From assembly GCA_947483455.1 (NCBI GenBank), contig CANKNK010000120.1, forward strand, positions 1-5,767: a stretch of DNA of 5,767 bases. The letters run 5' to 3'. The first letter of the stretch is position 1. Every line of letters begins with the position of its first letter. This DNA comes from Comamonadaceae bacterium (GTDB lineage Bacteria; Pseudomonadota; Gammaproteobacteria; Burkholderiales; Burkholderiaceae_C). This document shows positions 1 through 5,767 of the stretch, piece by piece. The notes below the pieces were generated by a model, which was not told the origin of the DNA, made no database searches, and saw only the letters and a list, made by a program, of their open reading frames with translations. A program made the position numbers and the translations under genes.

Positions 1-1136
1 TCGCATTCCGGGTCCTGGTTGAACAAATTAATGGTCGGCGGGCACTTCTGGTGGTACAGAGCCAGCACGGTAAATACCGACTCCAGGCCGCCGGCACCAC
101 CCAGCAAATGCCCGGTCATGGATTTGGTGGAGCTGACCACGATGCGCTTGGCGTGTTCGCCCAAGGCTGCCTTGATCGCGTTGGTTTCATTGATATCGCC
201 CAAGGGCGTGGACGTGCCATGCGCATTGAGGTAATCGATGTCTTGCGGATTGAGCGCCGCGTTACGCAAGGCACTGAGCATGGCACGGCGCGGGCCATCC
301 ATATTGGGCGCCGTCATGTGGCCCGCGTCGGCACTCATGCCAAAGCCTGCCAATTCGGCGTAGATGCGGGCGCCGCGTGCTTTGGCGTGTTCGTATTCTT
401 CCAAAACCATCATGCCGCCACCCTCACCCAGCACGAAACCATCGCGGTCTTTGTCCCAGGGGCGCGAAGCCGTGGCCGGGTCGTCGTTGCGGGTACTCAG
501 GGCCCGCATGGCGGCAAACCCCCCAACCCCGAGGTGGGAAACCGCAGCCTCCGATCCGCCTGCCACCATGACATCGGCATCTCCGTACTCAATCATGCGG
601 CCGGCCTCGCCAATGCAGTGCAGGCCGGTCGTGCACGCAGTAGCAATCGCGATGTTGGGGCCTTTGAAGCCAAAGCGCATGGACACATGGCCGGCGGTCA
701 TATTGATAATTGAAGCGGGGACAAAAAACGGCGAGATGCGCCGTGGGCCCCGCGCGGTAAATTCAATGTTGGTGTGCTCAATCATCGGCAACCCGCCAAT
801 GCCCGAACCGATGACACAACCAATGCGCGTGGCTGCCTCTTCACCGAGTGCCTCACCGGTGGCCAGGCCGGAATCCGCTACGGCCTGCGCCGCTGCGACG
901 ATGCCGTAGTGGATAAAGGTATCCATGGCGCGCGCATCCTTGGGACTGATGTAGTGATCCAAGTCCAGGTCGCGCACCTCGCCAGCGATGCGGCAGGCAA
1001 ATGCGCTTGCATCAAATTTGCTGATAAGGCCGATGCCAGATTTGCCCGCCAGCAGATTGGCCCAAGCCTGATCTACCGTATTGCCCACAGGGCTGACACA
1101 GCCCAAACCGGTAACGACTACACGACGACGGGACAT
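1..1136 (-). CDS. fabF: Beta-ketoacyl-ACP synthase II (KAS II), 3' end outside window
   Basis: FabF elongates fatty acids in the cytoplasm by condensing acyl groups held on its active-site cysteine with malonyl-ACP. I translated 378 codons from ATG at 1136 down to position 3. The thiolase fold is well conserved: the start reads [12 protein letters not shown], the nucleophile is Cys168 in [10 protein letters not shown], and the catalytic partners are His306 in [11 protein letters not shown], Lys338 in SSTKSMTGH and His343. The glycine-rich GGAGG follows at 346-350. E. coli FabF is 413 residues, so roughly the last 35 are missing beyond the left edge. The start is supported by AGGTGA just upstream and by the family N-terminus; an in-frame GTG two codons earlier is less likely. 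FabF rather than FabB is favoured by the position next to acpP and by the TPLGD motif. It is separated from acpP by a 140-nt structured gap, so its expression could be set independently of acpP. Confidence 0.97.
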   Translation of the reverse strand, partial: MSRRRVVVTGLGCVSPVGNTVDQAWANLLAGKSGIGLISKFDASAFACRIAGEVRDLDLDHYISPKDARAMDTFIHYGIVAAAQAVADSGLATGEALGEEAATRIGCVIGSGIGGLPMIEHTNIEFTARGPRRISPFFVPASIINMTAGHVSMRFGFKGPNIAIATACTTGLHCIGEAGRMIEYGDADVMVAGGSEAAVSHLGVGGFAAMRALSTRNDDPATASRPWDKDRDGFVLGEGGGMMVLEEYEHAKARGARIYAELAGFGMSADAGHMTAPNMDGPRRAMLSALRNAALNPQDIDYLNAHGTSTPLGDINETNAIKAALGEHAKRIVVSSTKSMTGHLLGGAGGLESVFTVLALYHQKCPPTINLFNQDPEC

Positions 1137-1138
1137 AC

Positions 1139-1144
1139 TCACCT
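1139..1144 (-). promoter_or_regulatory. fabF ribosome binding site
   Basis: AGGTGA on the minus strand lies 2 nt before the ATG at 1136. Aligned to the full anti-Shine-Dalgarno (GGAGGTGA), the implied GGAGG core would end about 5 nt from the start, so the spacing is normal. It selects ATG 1136 over the in-frame GTG at 1142, which lies inside this motif. Confidence 0.7.
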
Positions 1145-1168
1145 GTATAAAACGTTGCGTCCATTAAA

Positions 1169-1207
1169 AACCGCGAAGCGGCTGTGCCGCCAGAGCCCTC
1201 GGGCGGC
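1169..1207 (-). promoter_or_regulatory. Candidate attenuator-like set of alternative hairpins before fabF
   Basis: Four GC-rich segments lie in order on the minus strand: (1) GCCGCC at 1207-1202, (2) GGCGGC at 1191-1186, (3) GCCGC at 1182-1178, (4) GCGG at 1174-1171, followed by TTTTT (1170-1166). Segments 1:2, 2:3 and 3:4 are each complementary, so the pairings exclude one another, as in transcription attenuators. The 3:4 hairpin has a 4-bp GC stem, extendable to 6 bp with a G-U and an A-U pair, and a UUC loop. It is short for a terminator, and after the extension only three U remain before AA. I see no convincing leader peptide. The architecture is visible in sequence; the regulatory role is inference. 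Confidence 0.3.
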
Positions 1208-1213
1208 TGGAGG

Positions 1214-1276
1214 ATAGGCCAGCTGCCTAGGCTTTTCCAACACCCGGCCGCACCGGCGGGTGTTGGACCCGGCCTA

Positions 1277-1277
<1 letters not shown>
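1214..1277 (-). repeat. Nested inverted repeats after acpP, with a strong GC-rich hairpin
   Basis: The core is a hairpin at 1236-1267 with perfect 10-bp arms (TCCAACACCC and GGGTGTTGGA on the minus strand). Its 12-nt interior can add four more pairs (GCCG/CGGC around GTG) with one bulged C. It is enclosed by a perfect 7-bp pair, ATAGGCC (1277-1271) and GGCCTAT (1220-1214). A smaller TAGGC/GCCTA pair (1229-1225 and 1219-1215) and the 5-bp palindrome over the acpP stop codon (1271-1283) would compete with that outer helix. No U-tract follows the main hairpin on either strand (AAAAGCC on minus, CCCGGCC on plus), so it is not a standard intrinsic terminator. A structure that protects or defines the acpP mRNA 3' end is a reasonable guess. 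Confidence 0.6.
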
Positions 1278-1527
<250 letters not shown>

Positions 1528-1532
1528 AAGGG

Positions 1533-1550
1533 TTGTGAAACAGTCCACAA
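1533..1550 (-). repeat. Inverted repeat in the presumed acpP leader
   Basis: TTGTG and CACAA arms (5 bp, perfect) flank an 8-nt spacer between the candidate -10 box and the ribosome binding site of acpP. It would lie near the transcription start. It could be an operator half-site pair or a weak leader hairpin. Arms this short may also arise by chance, and I do not recognise a known regulator motif. Confidence 0.25.
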
Positions 1551-1558
1551 TTTTACCA
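1550..1558 (-). promoter_or_regulatory. Candidate acpP promoter, extended -10 type
   Basis: The minus strand reads TGGTAAAAT, matching the extended -10 pattern TGn plus TAAAAT (5 of 6 to TATAAT). The hexamer at 17-nt spacing (CGGGCA, 1573-1578) matches the -35 consensus at only 3 positions, which the TGn element could compensate. Transcription would start near 1543, leaving a leader of about 27 nt with the AGAGGG site. A separate acpP promoter is known in other bacteria; here it is inferred from sequence only. Confidence 0.4.
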
Positions 1559-1606
1559 GTGCGGGCGCTTGGTGCCCGCAGTGGCCGCCTTGCGGACACA
1601 AAGGCG
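1556..1606 (-). repeat. Two tandem hairpins between fabG and acpP
   Basis: In minus-strand order, the first hairpin pairs CGCCTT (1606-1601) with AAGGCG (1591-1586) around a 9-nt loop. The second pairs TGCGGGC (1580-1574) with GCCCGCA (1566-1560) around a 7-nt loop, and three more pairs (CCA/TGG at the outer end) extend it past one G/G mismatch. Neither is followed by a U-run, so I do not call them terminators. The second one abuts the acpP -10 candidate and covers its -35 region. They could be an mRNA processing or stabilising element after fabG, or a DNA binding site. Confidence 0.45.
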
Positions 1607-1623
1607 TAACACTGGATACTACT

Positions 1624-2370
1624 TTACATATACATGCCGCCGTTAACGTGCAGTTCCTGGCCGGTCACATAAGCCGCTTGCGGCGAGGCCAGATAGACCA
1701 CCGCATGCGCGATGTCAGCAGGCTGGCCCAAATGCCCCAAGGGGATCTGGGTTTGCAAGGTATTTTGCTGTTCCTGACTCAGGGCAGCGGTCATATCGGT
1801 CGCAATAAACCCCGGAGCGATGCAATTGACGGTAATCTGGCGCGAGCCCAATTCCCGGGCCAGGGCCCGGGTCATCCCCGCCACACCGGCTTTGGCGGCC
1901 GCGTAATTGGCCTGGCCCGGATTGCCGGAGGCGCCGACCACCGAGGTGATATTGATGATGCGACCATAGCGCTGTTTCATCATAGGCCGCATCACGGCCC
2001 GACTCATGCGAAATACGCCTTTCAGGTTGGCGTCAATCACCGCATCCCAATCCTCATCCTTCATGCGCATGGCCAGGTTATCGCGGGTGATGCCCGCGTT
2101 ATTGACCAGCACCTGCAAACTGCCCTGTTCCTTGATCACCGCCTCCACCAGCGCATCACAAGCGGCGCCATCGGTCACGTTGAGTACCCGCCCCGTGCAG
2201 CCTTCATAAGCCTCCAACGCACGGCTGATGCTTTGGGCACCGGCCTCGGTGGTCGCCGTTCCGACGACACGCAGCCCTTTGCGGGCCAACTCCAATGCAA
2301 TTGCCGCGCCGATACCACGAGAAGCCCCGGTCACCAAAGCCACTTGCCCTGCAAACTCCATAGAACTCAT
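1624..2370 (-). CDS. fabG: 3-oxoacyl-ACP reductase
   Basis: FabG reduces beta-ketoacyl-ACP to (R)-beta-hydroxyacyl-ACP using NADPH, the first reductive step of each elongation cycle. The 248-residue product is a classical short-chain dehydrogenase, close to the 244 of E. coli. The Rossmann nucleotide loop TGASRGIG is at 14-21 and the NNAG motif at 90-93. The catalytic tetrad is Asn115, Ser143, Tyr156 and Lys160 (YAAAK). Arg134 and Arg177 occupy the positions of the basic residues that contact ACP in the E. coli enzyme. The ATG at 2370 overlaps the fabD TGA in an ATGA arrangement, suggesting translational coupling. Only a weak AGGCGGG precedes it. An internal Met4 is possible but has no better site. 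Among the many paralogous reductases, this context between fabD and acpP marks the true FabG. Confidence 0.98.
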   Translation of the reverse strand: MSSMEFAGQVALVTGASRGIGAAIALELARKGLRVVGTATTEAGAQSISRALEAYEGCTGRVLNVTDGAACDALVEAVIKEQGSLQVLVNNAGITRDNLAMRMKDEDWDAVIDANLKGVFRMSRAVMRPMMKQRYGRIINITSVVGASGNPGQANYAAAKAGVAGMTRALARELGSRQITVNCIAPGFIATDMTAALSQEQQNTLQTQIPLGHLGQPADIAHAVVYLASPQAAYVTGQELHVNGGMYM

Positions 2371-3317
2371 TGCAAACCCGCCTGTGTTTCGGCCAATGTG
2401 GCCGGATCAAAAACCGCAAAGGCCGTCAAAGAGGCATCAATGCGCTTAACCATGCCACTCAAGACCTTACCGGGCCCGCATTCCACCATATGCTCCAGAC
2501 CCCGTGCTTTTAAAGAGTGCACGGTTTGCACCCAGCGCACGGGCCCAAAGGCCTGACGGTACAAAGCATCGCGAATCCGCTCGGGATCGGTCTCCACCGC
2601 CACGTCGATATTGTTCACCAATGGAATCTGCGGGCTGGCAATCGCAATTTGGTGCAGGCGTTCACGCAGTACCAATGCCGCCGGATGCATCAAAGCGCAA
2701 TGGAAAGGCGCCGATACCGGCAGTAATAAGGCACGCTTTGCGCCCTGGGTTTTAAGCACTTCGCAGGCCTGCTCGACGGCCGCTTTGCTGCCGGAGATCA
2801 CGGTCTGGGCGTTGTCGTTGAAATTAGCGGCTTCGACCACTTCGCCGCTTTCTGACGAATACCCTGCGGCCACCTCGGCACACAAAGCCGCCACCCGTGC
2901 CGGGTCCATACCCAAAATCGCTGCCATCGCGCCCTTTCCCACCGGCACTGCGTCCTGCATGGCCTGGCCGCGCAAACGCACCAGAGGAACCGCATCGGCC
3001 AGCGTCATAGCGCCCGCCGCCACCAGGGCGGCGTATTCCCCCAGAGAATGTCCGGCCACGGCCTGCGGCGCAACACCCACTTCGGCCATCCACACCCGGT
3101 AAGCGGCAACGCCAGCGACCAACATCACCGGTTGGGTATTGGTTGTTAGGGCTAGGGCTTCTTTGCTGCCCTCGCGGATCAGGGCGCCAAGGTCTTCATG
3201 CAAAGCCTGCGAGGCCTCCTCCAGCACCGCGCGCACCACCGGGTGATCGCCCCAGGCATCGAGCATGCCCACCGACTGGGAACCCTGGCCGGGAAAAACA
3301 AAAGCAAATGGTTTCAT
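2367..3317 (-). CDS. fabD: Malonyl-CoA:ACP transacylase
   Basis: FabD moves the malonyl group from malonyl-CoA to AcpP, giving the extender unit used by FabH and FabF. The 316-residue product matches the family length. The oxyanion loop GQGSQ is at 10-14 and the nucleophile is Ser91 in GHSLGEY. Arg116 in the LRGQAM motif binds the malonyl carboxylate, and His206 in SAPFH is the general base. The ferredoxin-like subdomain lies between the serine and histidine, with NFND at 165-168. A short loop, GYSSESGE (152-159), precedes it and looks slightly longer than in the E. coli protein. The C-terminal GPGKVLSG is conserved. The ribosome binding site is poor (AGG about 11 nt upstream). The stop overlaps the fabG start by 4 nt, and fabH lies 64 nt upstream. 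Confidence 0.98.
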   Translation of the reverse strand: MKPFAFVFPGQGSQSVGMLDAWGDHPVVRAVLEEASQALHEDLGALIREGSKEALALTTNTQPVMLVAGVAAYRVWMAEVGVAPQAVAGHSLGEYAALVAAGAMTLADAVPLVRLRGQAMQDAVPVGKGAMAAILGMDPARVAALCAEVAAGYSSESGEVVEAANFNDNAQTVISGSKAAVEQACEVLKTQGAKRALLLPVSAPFHCALMHPAALVLRERLHQIAIASPQIPLVNNIDVAVETDPERIRDALYRQAFGPVRWVQTVHSLKARGLEHMVECGPGKVLSGMVKRIDASLTAFAVFDPATLAETQAGLQ

Positions 3318-3362
3318 CGGTTCAAGCGCCTAAGTAATGAAAACAAAATGACAGGGAGCGCA

Positions 3363-3376
3363 GCGCGCAACCGCGC
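3363..3376 (-). repeat. Short GC hairpin between fabH and fabD
   Basis: In the 64-nt gap after fabH the minus strand reads GCGCG, GTTG, CGCGC: a 5-bp perfect stem with a 4-nt loop, plus a possible closing G-U pair. A broken T-run (TTTTGTTTT) begins about 13 nt later, too far for a standard intrinsic terminator. It may be a weak pausing or mRNA-stabilising structure. No promoter is evident in the gap. Confidence 0.3.
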
Positions 3377-3381
3377 CAAGA

Positions 3382-4359
3382 TTACAGTGTCAGCAACACC
3401 GCGCCCCAGGTAAACCCGCCGCCCACGCCTTCAAGCAACAGGGTTTGGCCCTTTTGGACACGTCCGCTGCGCACACCCACGTCGAGCGCCAGCGGTATCG
3501 AGGCGGCCGAGGTATTGCCATGCTGGCCCACCGTGAGGATGACGTTTTCCATGGGTAGTTTGAGCTTTTTGGCGGTGCTTTGAATGATGCGGATATTGGC
3601 CTGGTGTGGTACCAGCCAGTCGATATCTGCCTCGGTCTTGCCTGCCTTGGACAAAACTGCGCGGGCTGCGTCTTCGAGCACGCCTACGGCTAATTTAAAT
3701 ACTGCCTGTCCTGCCATTTTGAGCAAGGGAACTCCGCTCACCAGCCCGCCCTGCACATGGCCTGGCACGCACAACAAGTCTACGTGGCGCCCGTCGGCGT
3801 GTACATCCGTAGACAAAATGCCCGGGGTATCGGAGGCTTCCAGTACCACTGCACCGGCGCCGTCGCCAAAGAGCACGCAGGTGCCCCGGTCCTTGAAATC
3901 CAAGATACGGGAGAAAATTTCTGCCCCGACGACAAGCGCGCACCGGGCGCTGCCGGTCTTGATCAGCGCATCGGCCACCGTGAGCGCATAGACAAATCCG
4001 CTGCAAACCGCCTGGACATCAAAAGCTGCGCCGCCGATGGCGCCTAGTTTGCCTTGCAAAATACAGGCGGTGGACGGAAACACCATATCCGGCGTGGAGG
4101 TGGCGACGATGATGAGATCGACCTCACTGGCCGAGCGGCCCGCCGCTCGCAAAGCCTCTTGGCAGGCATGCACGGCCAAATCACTGGAAAACACCCCCTC
4201 GTCCGCAAAATGGCGGGCGCTGATGCCGCTGCGCTCGACGATCCATTCATCCGAGGTCTCAATACCGTCCTGCGCCAAGCGCGCCACCATATCGGCATTG
4301 CTCAGTCGCCTGGGCGGAAGATAGCTGCCGGTGCCCGTAATACGTGAATAGCTACTCAT
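3382..4359 (-). CDS. fabH: Beta-ketoacyl-ACP synthase III (KAS III)
   Basis: FabH starts fatty-acid chains by condensing acetyl-CoA with malonyl-ACP to acetoacetyl-ACP, and it is a control point for type II synthesis. The 325-residue product has the thiolase fold and the complete Cys-His-Asn triad: Cys119 in [12 protein letters not shown], His252 in VPHQANIR and Asn282 in QHGNTSAAS. The QANIR stretch (253-257) includes the arginine that contacts ACP. The conserved Trp39 in SDEWI and the glycine-rich end [11 protein letters not shown] (310-320) are also present. It follows plsX after 20 nt, the usual operon partner. The ribosome binding site is weak (CGGAT, about 5 nt before the ATG), so translation may depend on plsX. 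Family identity is secure. Whether it prefers straight or branched primers cannot be read from sequence, though acetyl-CoA is expected in proteobacteria. Confidence 0.98.
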   Translation of the reverse strand: MSSYSRITGTGSYLPPRRLSNADMVARLAQDGIETSDEWIVERSGISARHFADEGVFSSDLAVHACQEALRAAGRSASEVDLIIVATSTPDMVFPSTACILQGKLGAIGGAAFDVQAVCSGFVYALTVADALIKTGSARCALVVGAEIFSRILDFKDRGTCVLFGDGAGAVVLEASDTPGILSTDVHADGRHVDLLCVPGHVQGGLVSGVPLLKMAGQAVFKLAVGVLEDAARAVLSKAGKTEADIDWLVPHQANIRIIQSTAKKLKLPMENVILTVGQHGNTSAASIPLALDVGVRSGRVQKGQTLLLEGVGGGFTWGAVLLTL

Positions 4360-4379
4360 GAAAAATCCGGATCGGGAAC

Positions 4380-5414
4380 TTAGCCCTGCGTAGGGGCGGG
4401 AACTTGCGCGTTGAGCAAAGGCGCTGCATGCGCAATACGCGTTCGCACGCGCTCTAACAAATTGTTCTGCACGGCATCATACGCCCGGCCCAAGGCACTG
4501 GAAAACGCCAATTCATCGGCTGAGCCATGGCTTTTAAACACCAGGCCGCGCAAACCCAGCAAGGCCACGCCGTTGTAGCGCCTATGGTCGATGCGCCGCT
4601 TGAGCGCGGACAACACCGGGGCTGACGCTAGCGCCGCCAGTTTGGTCAACAGGTTGCGCCCGTATTCCTCTTTGAGGAAACTCACAATCATGCCGGCCAG
4701 CCCCTCGCTGGTTTTGAGTGCGACGTTGCCAACAAAGCCGTCGCATACCACCAGGTTCACTGTGCCTTTGAAAATATCATTGCCTTCGACATTGCCGAAA
4801 AAATTCAGATCGCCGCTGGCCGCTGCAGCGCGCAGCAACTCGCCGGACTCTTTGATCGTCTCATTGCCCTTGATCAGTTCCGAACCAATGTTGAGCAAAC
4901 CCACCGAAGGAGCGCTTACGCTGTCGGTCACTGACACCAGCGCCGAACCCATGACCGCAAACTGCAGCAAATGCAAGGGCGTGCAATCCACATTGGCACC
5001 CAAATCCAACACGGTTGTGGCATGGCCCTTGGCATTGGGAATTTGACCGGCTAGCGCTGGGCGTTCTATGCCTTCTAGCGTCTTGAGTACATAGCGGGCA
5101 ATGGCCATGAGTGCGCCGGTGTTGCCGGCCGAGACCGCGGCCTGGGCCCGTCCATCGCGCACCTGTTCGATGGCAACGCGCATGGAGGAATCTTTTTTCT
5201 TGCGCAAGGCAATTTCAAGCGCATCGTCCATTTCCACCACCTCGCTGGCGAACACCTTGGTGATGCGGGGATGGGAAAAATCGGCCAAGGCCTGTGGCAA
5301 ACCGACTACGAGCAATTGGGCGTCCGGATGCGAAGCCAGGAATTTGCGGCAGGCCGGCAGGGTGACCGCGGGTCCGAAATCCCCGCCCATACAGTCAACT
5401 GCAATGGTAATCAT
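4380..5414 (-). CDS. plsX: Phosphate acyltransferase (acyl-ACP:phosphate transacylase)
   Basis: PlsX converts acyl-ACP and phosphate to acyl-phosphate, the donor PlsY uses to acylate glycerol-3-phosphate. It acts at the membrane surface and links the fab genes here to phospholipid synthesis. The 344-residue product shows the family landmarks in order: [10 protein letters not shown] (6-15), RKKKDSSM (71-78), SAGNTGAL (95-102), LDLGANVDC (136-144), GLLNIGSE (172-179), [10 protein letters not shown] (205-214), [14 protein letters not shown] (225-238), [11 protein letters not shown] (280-290) and HGSAD (296-300). The start at ATG 5414 places the VDCMGGD motif where the family has it, and no other ATG, GTG or TTG was found in frame just upstream. 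I see no Shine-Dalgarno sequence before this start. A strong terminator separates it from rpmF, and fabH follows after 20 nt, suggesting plsX may begin its own transcript or depend on read-through. Confidence 0.98.
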   Translation of the reverse strand: MITIAVDCMGGDFGPAVTLPACRKFLASHPDAQLLVVGLPQALADFSHPRITKVFASEVVEMDDALEIALRKKKDSSMRVAIEQVRDGRAQAAVSAGNTGALMAIARYVLKTLEGIERPALAGQIPNAKGHATTVLDLGANVDCTPLHLLQFAVMGSALVSVTDSVSAPSVGLLNIGSELIKGNETIKESGELLRAAAASGDLNFFGNVEGNDIFKGTVNLVVCDGFVGNVALKTSEGLAGMIVSFLKEEYGRNLLTKLAALASAPVLSALKRRIDHRRYNGVALLGLRGLVFKSHGSADELAFSSALGRAYDAVQNNLLERVRTRIAHAAPLLNAQVPAPTQG

Positions 5415-5449
5415 GCAGCGTACGTGGGGAAAAGAGGTTTCACGGGGAT

Positions 5450-5459
5450 CAAGCGCTTG
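5450..5459. repeat. 10-bp perfect palindrome upstream of plsX
   Basis: CAAGCGCTTG lies between the U-tract of the rpmF terminator and the plsX start, 35 nt before the ATG. It could be an operator for a dimeric regulator. About five or six 10-bp palindromes are expected by chance in a window of this size, so the position is the only reason to list it. Confidence 0.25.
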
Positions 5460-5465
5460 GACAAT

Positions 5466-5504
5466 AAAAAAGCCCGAGGCTACAGGCCATGCAGCTTCGG
5501 GCTT
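5466..5504 (-). terminator. Intrinsic (Rho-independent) terminator after rpmF
   Basis: On the minus strand an 8-bp stem AAGCCCGA/TCGGGCTT (5504-5497 and 5477-5470) continues past one A/C mismatch into a 6-bp stem (GCTGCA/TGTAGC, one G-U pair) with a 5-nt TGGCC loop. The stem runs straight into TTTTTT (5471-5466), then ATTG. It starts 17 nt after the rpmF stop. The plus strand has no T-run after the stem, so it acts on minus-strand transcripts only. It would end or attenuate transcription before plsX. Confidence 0.9.
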
Positions 5505-5521
5505 GGGGCCGACCGCGCAGG

Positions 5522-5704
5522 TCAGGCTTCGGATTTGGTCTTGATGACTTTGCGGCCACGGTAAAAGCCGGTCGGGCTAATGTGGTGGCGCAAATGGATT
5601 TCGCCGGTGGTCGGCTCCACCGCAATACCGGGCACGACCAAGGCATTGTGCGAACGGTGCATACCGCGCTTGGAGGGGGATTTTTTGTTTTGCTGAACTG
5701 CCAT
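5522..5704 (-). CDS. rpmF: 50S ribosomal protein L32
   Basis: RpmF is a small basic protein of the large ribosomal subunit. The 60-residue product begins [20 protein letters not shown], matching the family start after a good ribosome binding site. The conserved SGE/TGE turn appears as [10 protein letters not shown] (32-41), followed by GFYRGRKV (46-53) and a lysine-rich tail. It has no cysteines, so it is the zinc-independent form, as in E. coli (57 residues). The frame stays open upstream to a TTG at the window edge, but that extension has no family support. rpmF beside plsX is common in proteobacteria, often with a DUF177 (YceD) gene before it, which would lie outside the right edge. A terminator follows, so rpmF may be expressed mostly separately from the fab genes. 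Confidence 0.98.
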   Translation of the reverse strand: MAVQQNKKSPSKRGMHRSHNALVVPGIAVEPTTGEIHLRHHISPTGFYRGRKVIKTKSEA

Positions 5705-5710
5705 GGTTGG

Positions 5711-5715
5711 CTCCT
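5711..5715 (-). promoter_or_regulatory. rpmF ribosome binding site
   Basis: AGGAG on the minus strand lies 6 nt before ATG 5704. It is the strongest Shine-Dalgarno site in the window and rules out the longer in-frame start at the right edge. Confidence 0.8.
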
Positions 5716-5767
5716 GGTCAAAGTGGCTGCAGGCGAGGCAGCTGAGTCGGTTAATCGAATGGTGCAA

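Noticed and set aside
51..713. 220-codon open frame on the plus strand, antisense to fabF
   Set aside because: It is a shadow of fabF, whose minus-strand translation has every expected active-site residue. No family motif appears in the plus-strand product.
1140..1164. Upstream ATG at 1164 opening a frame of about 49 codons that overlaps the fabF start, and a TATACA box near 1145-1150
   Set aside because: The ATG has no ribosome binding site and is out of frame with fabF. The TATACA box has no -35 partner at suitable spacing and would place transcription almost at the fabF start.
774..1217. 147-codon plus-strand open frame running from fabF into the acpP-fabF gap
   Set aside because: Most of it is antisense to fabF, and its end falls in the inverted-repeat region. 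It has no motif or convincing ribosome binding site.
1236..1267. Hairpin after acpP as a Rho-independent terminator
   Set aside because: The stem is strong, but on the minus strand it is followed by AAAAGCC and on the plus strand by CCCGGCC, so the required U-tract is missing.
1648..2556. 302-codon open frame on the plus strand, antisense to fabG and fabD
   Set aside because: It overlaps two genes with intact catalytic motifs on the other strand, its product has no recognisable motif and low-complexity composition, and long antisense frames are common opposite GC-rich coding DNA.
5751..5767. Possible last codons and TAA (5753-5751) of an upstream gene, such as a DUF177/YceD gene
   Set aside because: Only four codons before the stop are visible, too few to support any gene, although such a gene is common upstream of rpmF.
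5522..5767. Longer rpmF from a TTG at the right edge (81 codons)
   Set aside because: The added 21 residues have no L32 family support, and the AGGAG site points to ATG 5704.

Overview
The window is a housekeeping fatty-acid and phospholipid synthesis locus, with every recognised gene on the minus strand. Read in the direction of transcription (right to left) the order is rpmF, plsX, fabH, fabD, fabG, acpP, fabF. fabF runs off the left edge. The gene order, a zinc-independent L32 reading [14 protein letters not shown], the FabF start [12 protein letters not shown], and moderately GC-rich DNA suggest a betaproteobacterium of the order Burkholderiales, perhaps near Comamonadaceae. The taxonomic call is inference from remembered family sequences, not from a search.

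Layout from the right: 5705-5767 is leader with the rpmF ribosome binding site. rpmF (5522-5704) is followed by a strong intrinsic terminator (5466-5504), then a 10-bp palindrome and plsX (4380-5414). fabH (3382-4359) follows plsX after 20 nt. fabD (2367-3317) follows fabH after 64 nt. fabG (1624-2370) overlaps the fabD stop by 4 nt (ATGA). acpP (1277-1516) follows a 107-nt gap with two hairpins and an extended -10 promoter candidate. fabF (1-1136, partial) follows a 140-nt gap that is unusually rich in inverted repeats.

The genes form one pathway. FabD loads malonyl from malonyl-CoA onto AcpP, FabH condenses acetyl-CoA with malonyl-ACP to start chains, FabF elongates and FabG reduces the beta-ketoacyl-ACP. 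PlsX converts finished acyl-ACP to acyl-phosphate for phospholipid synthesis. RpmF is a 50S ribosomal protein often found beside plsX. All catalytic residues that fall inside the window are intact, and I see no frameshift, mobile element, CRISPR array, tRNA or rRNA.

I found no previously undescribed protein system. The points worth a second look are non-coding: the terminator splitting rpmF from plsX, the nested RNA-like structure between acpP and fabF with mutually exclusive pairings before fabF, and the acpP promoter region. Long open frames on the plus strand are shadows of the fab genes.
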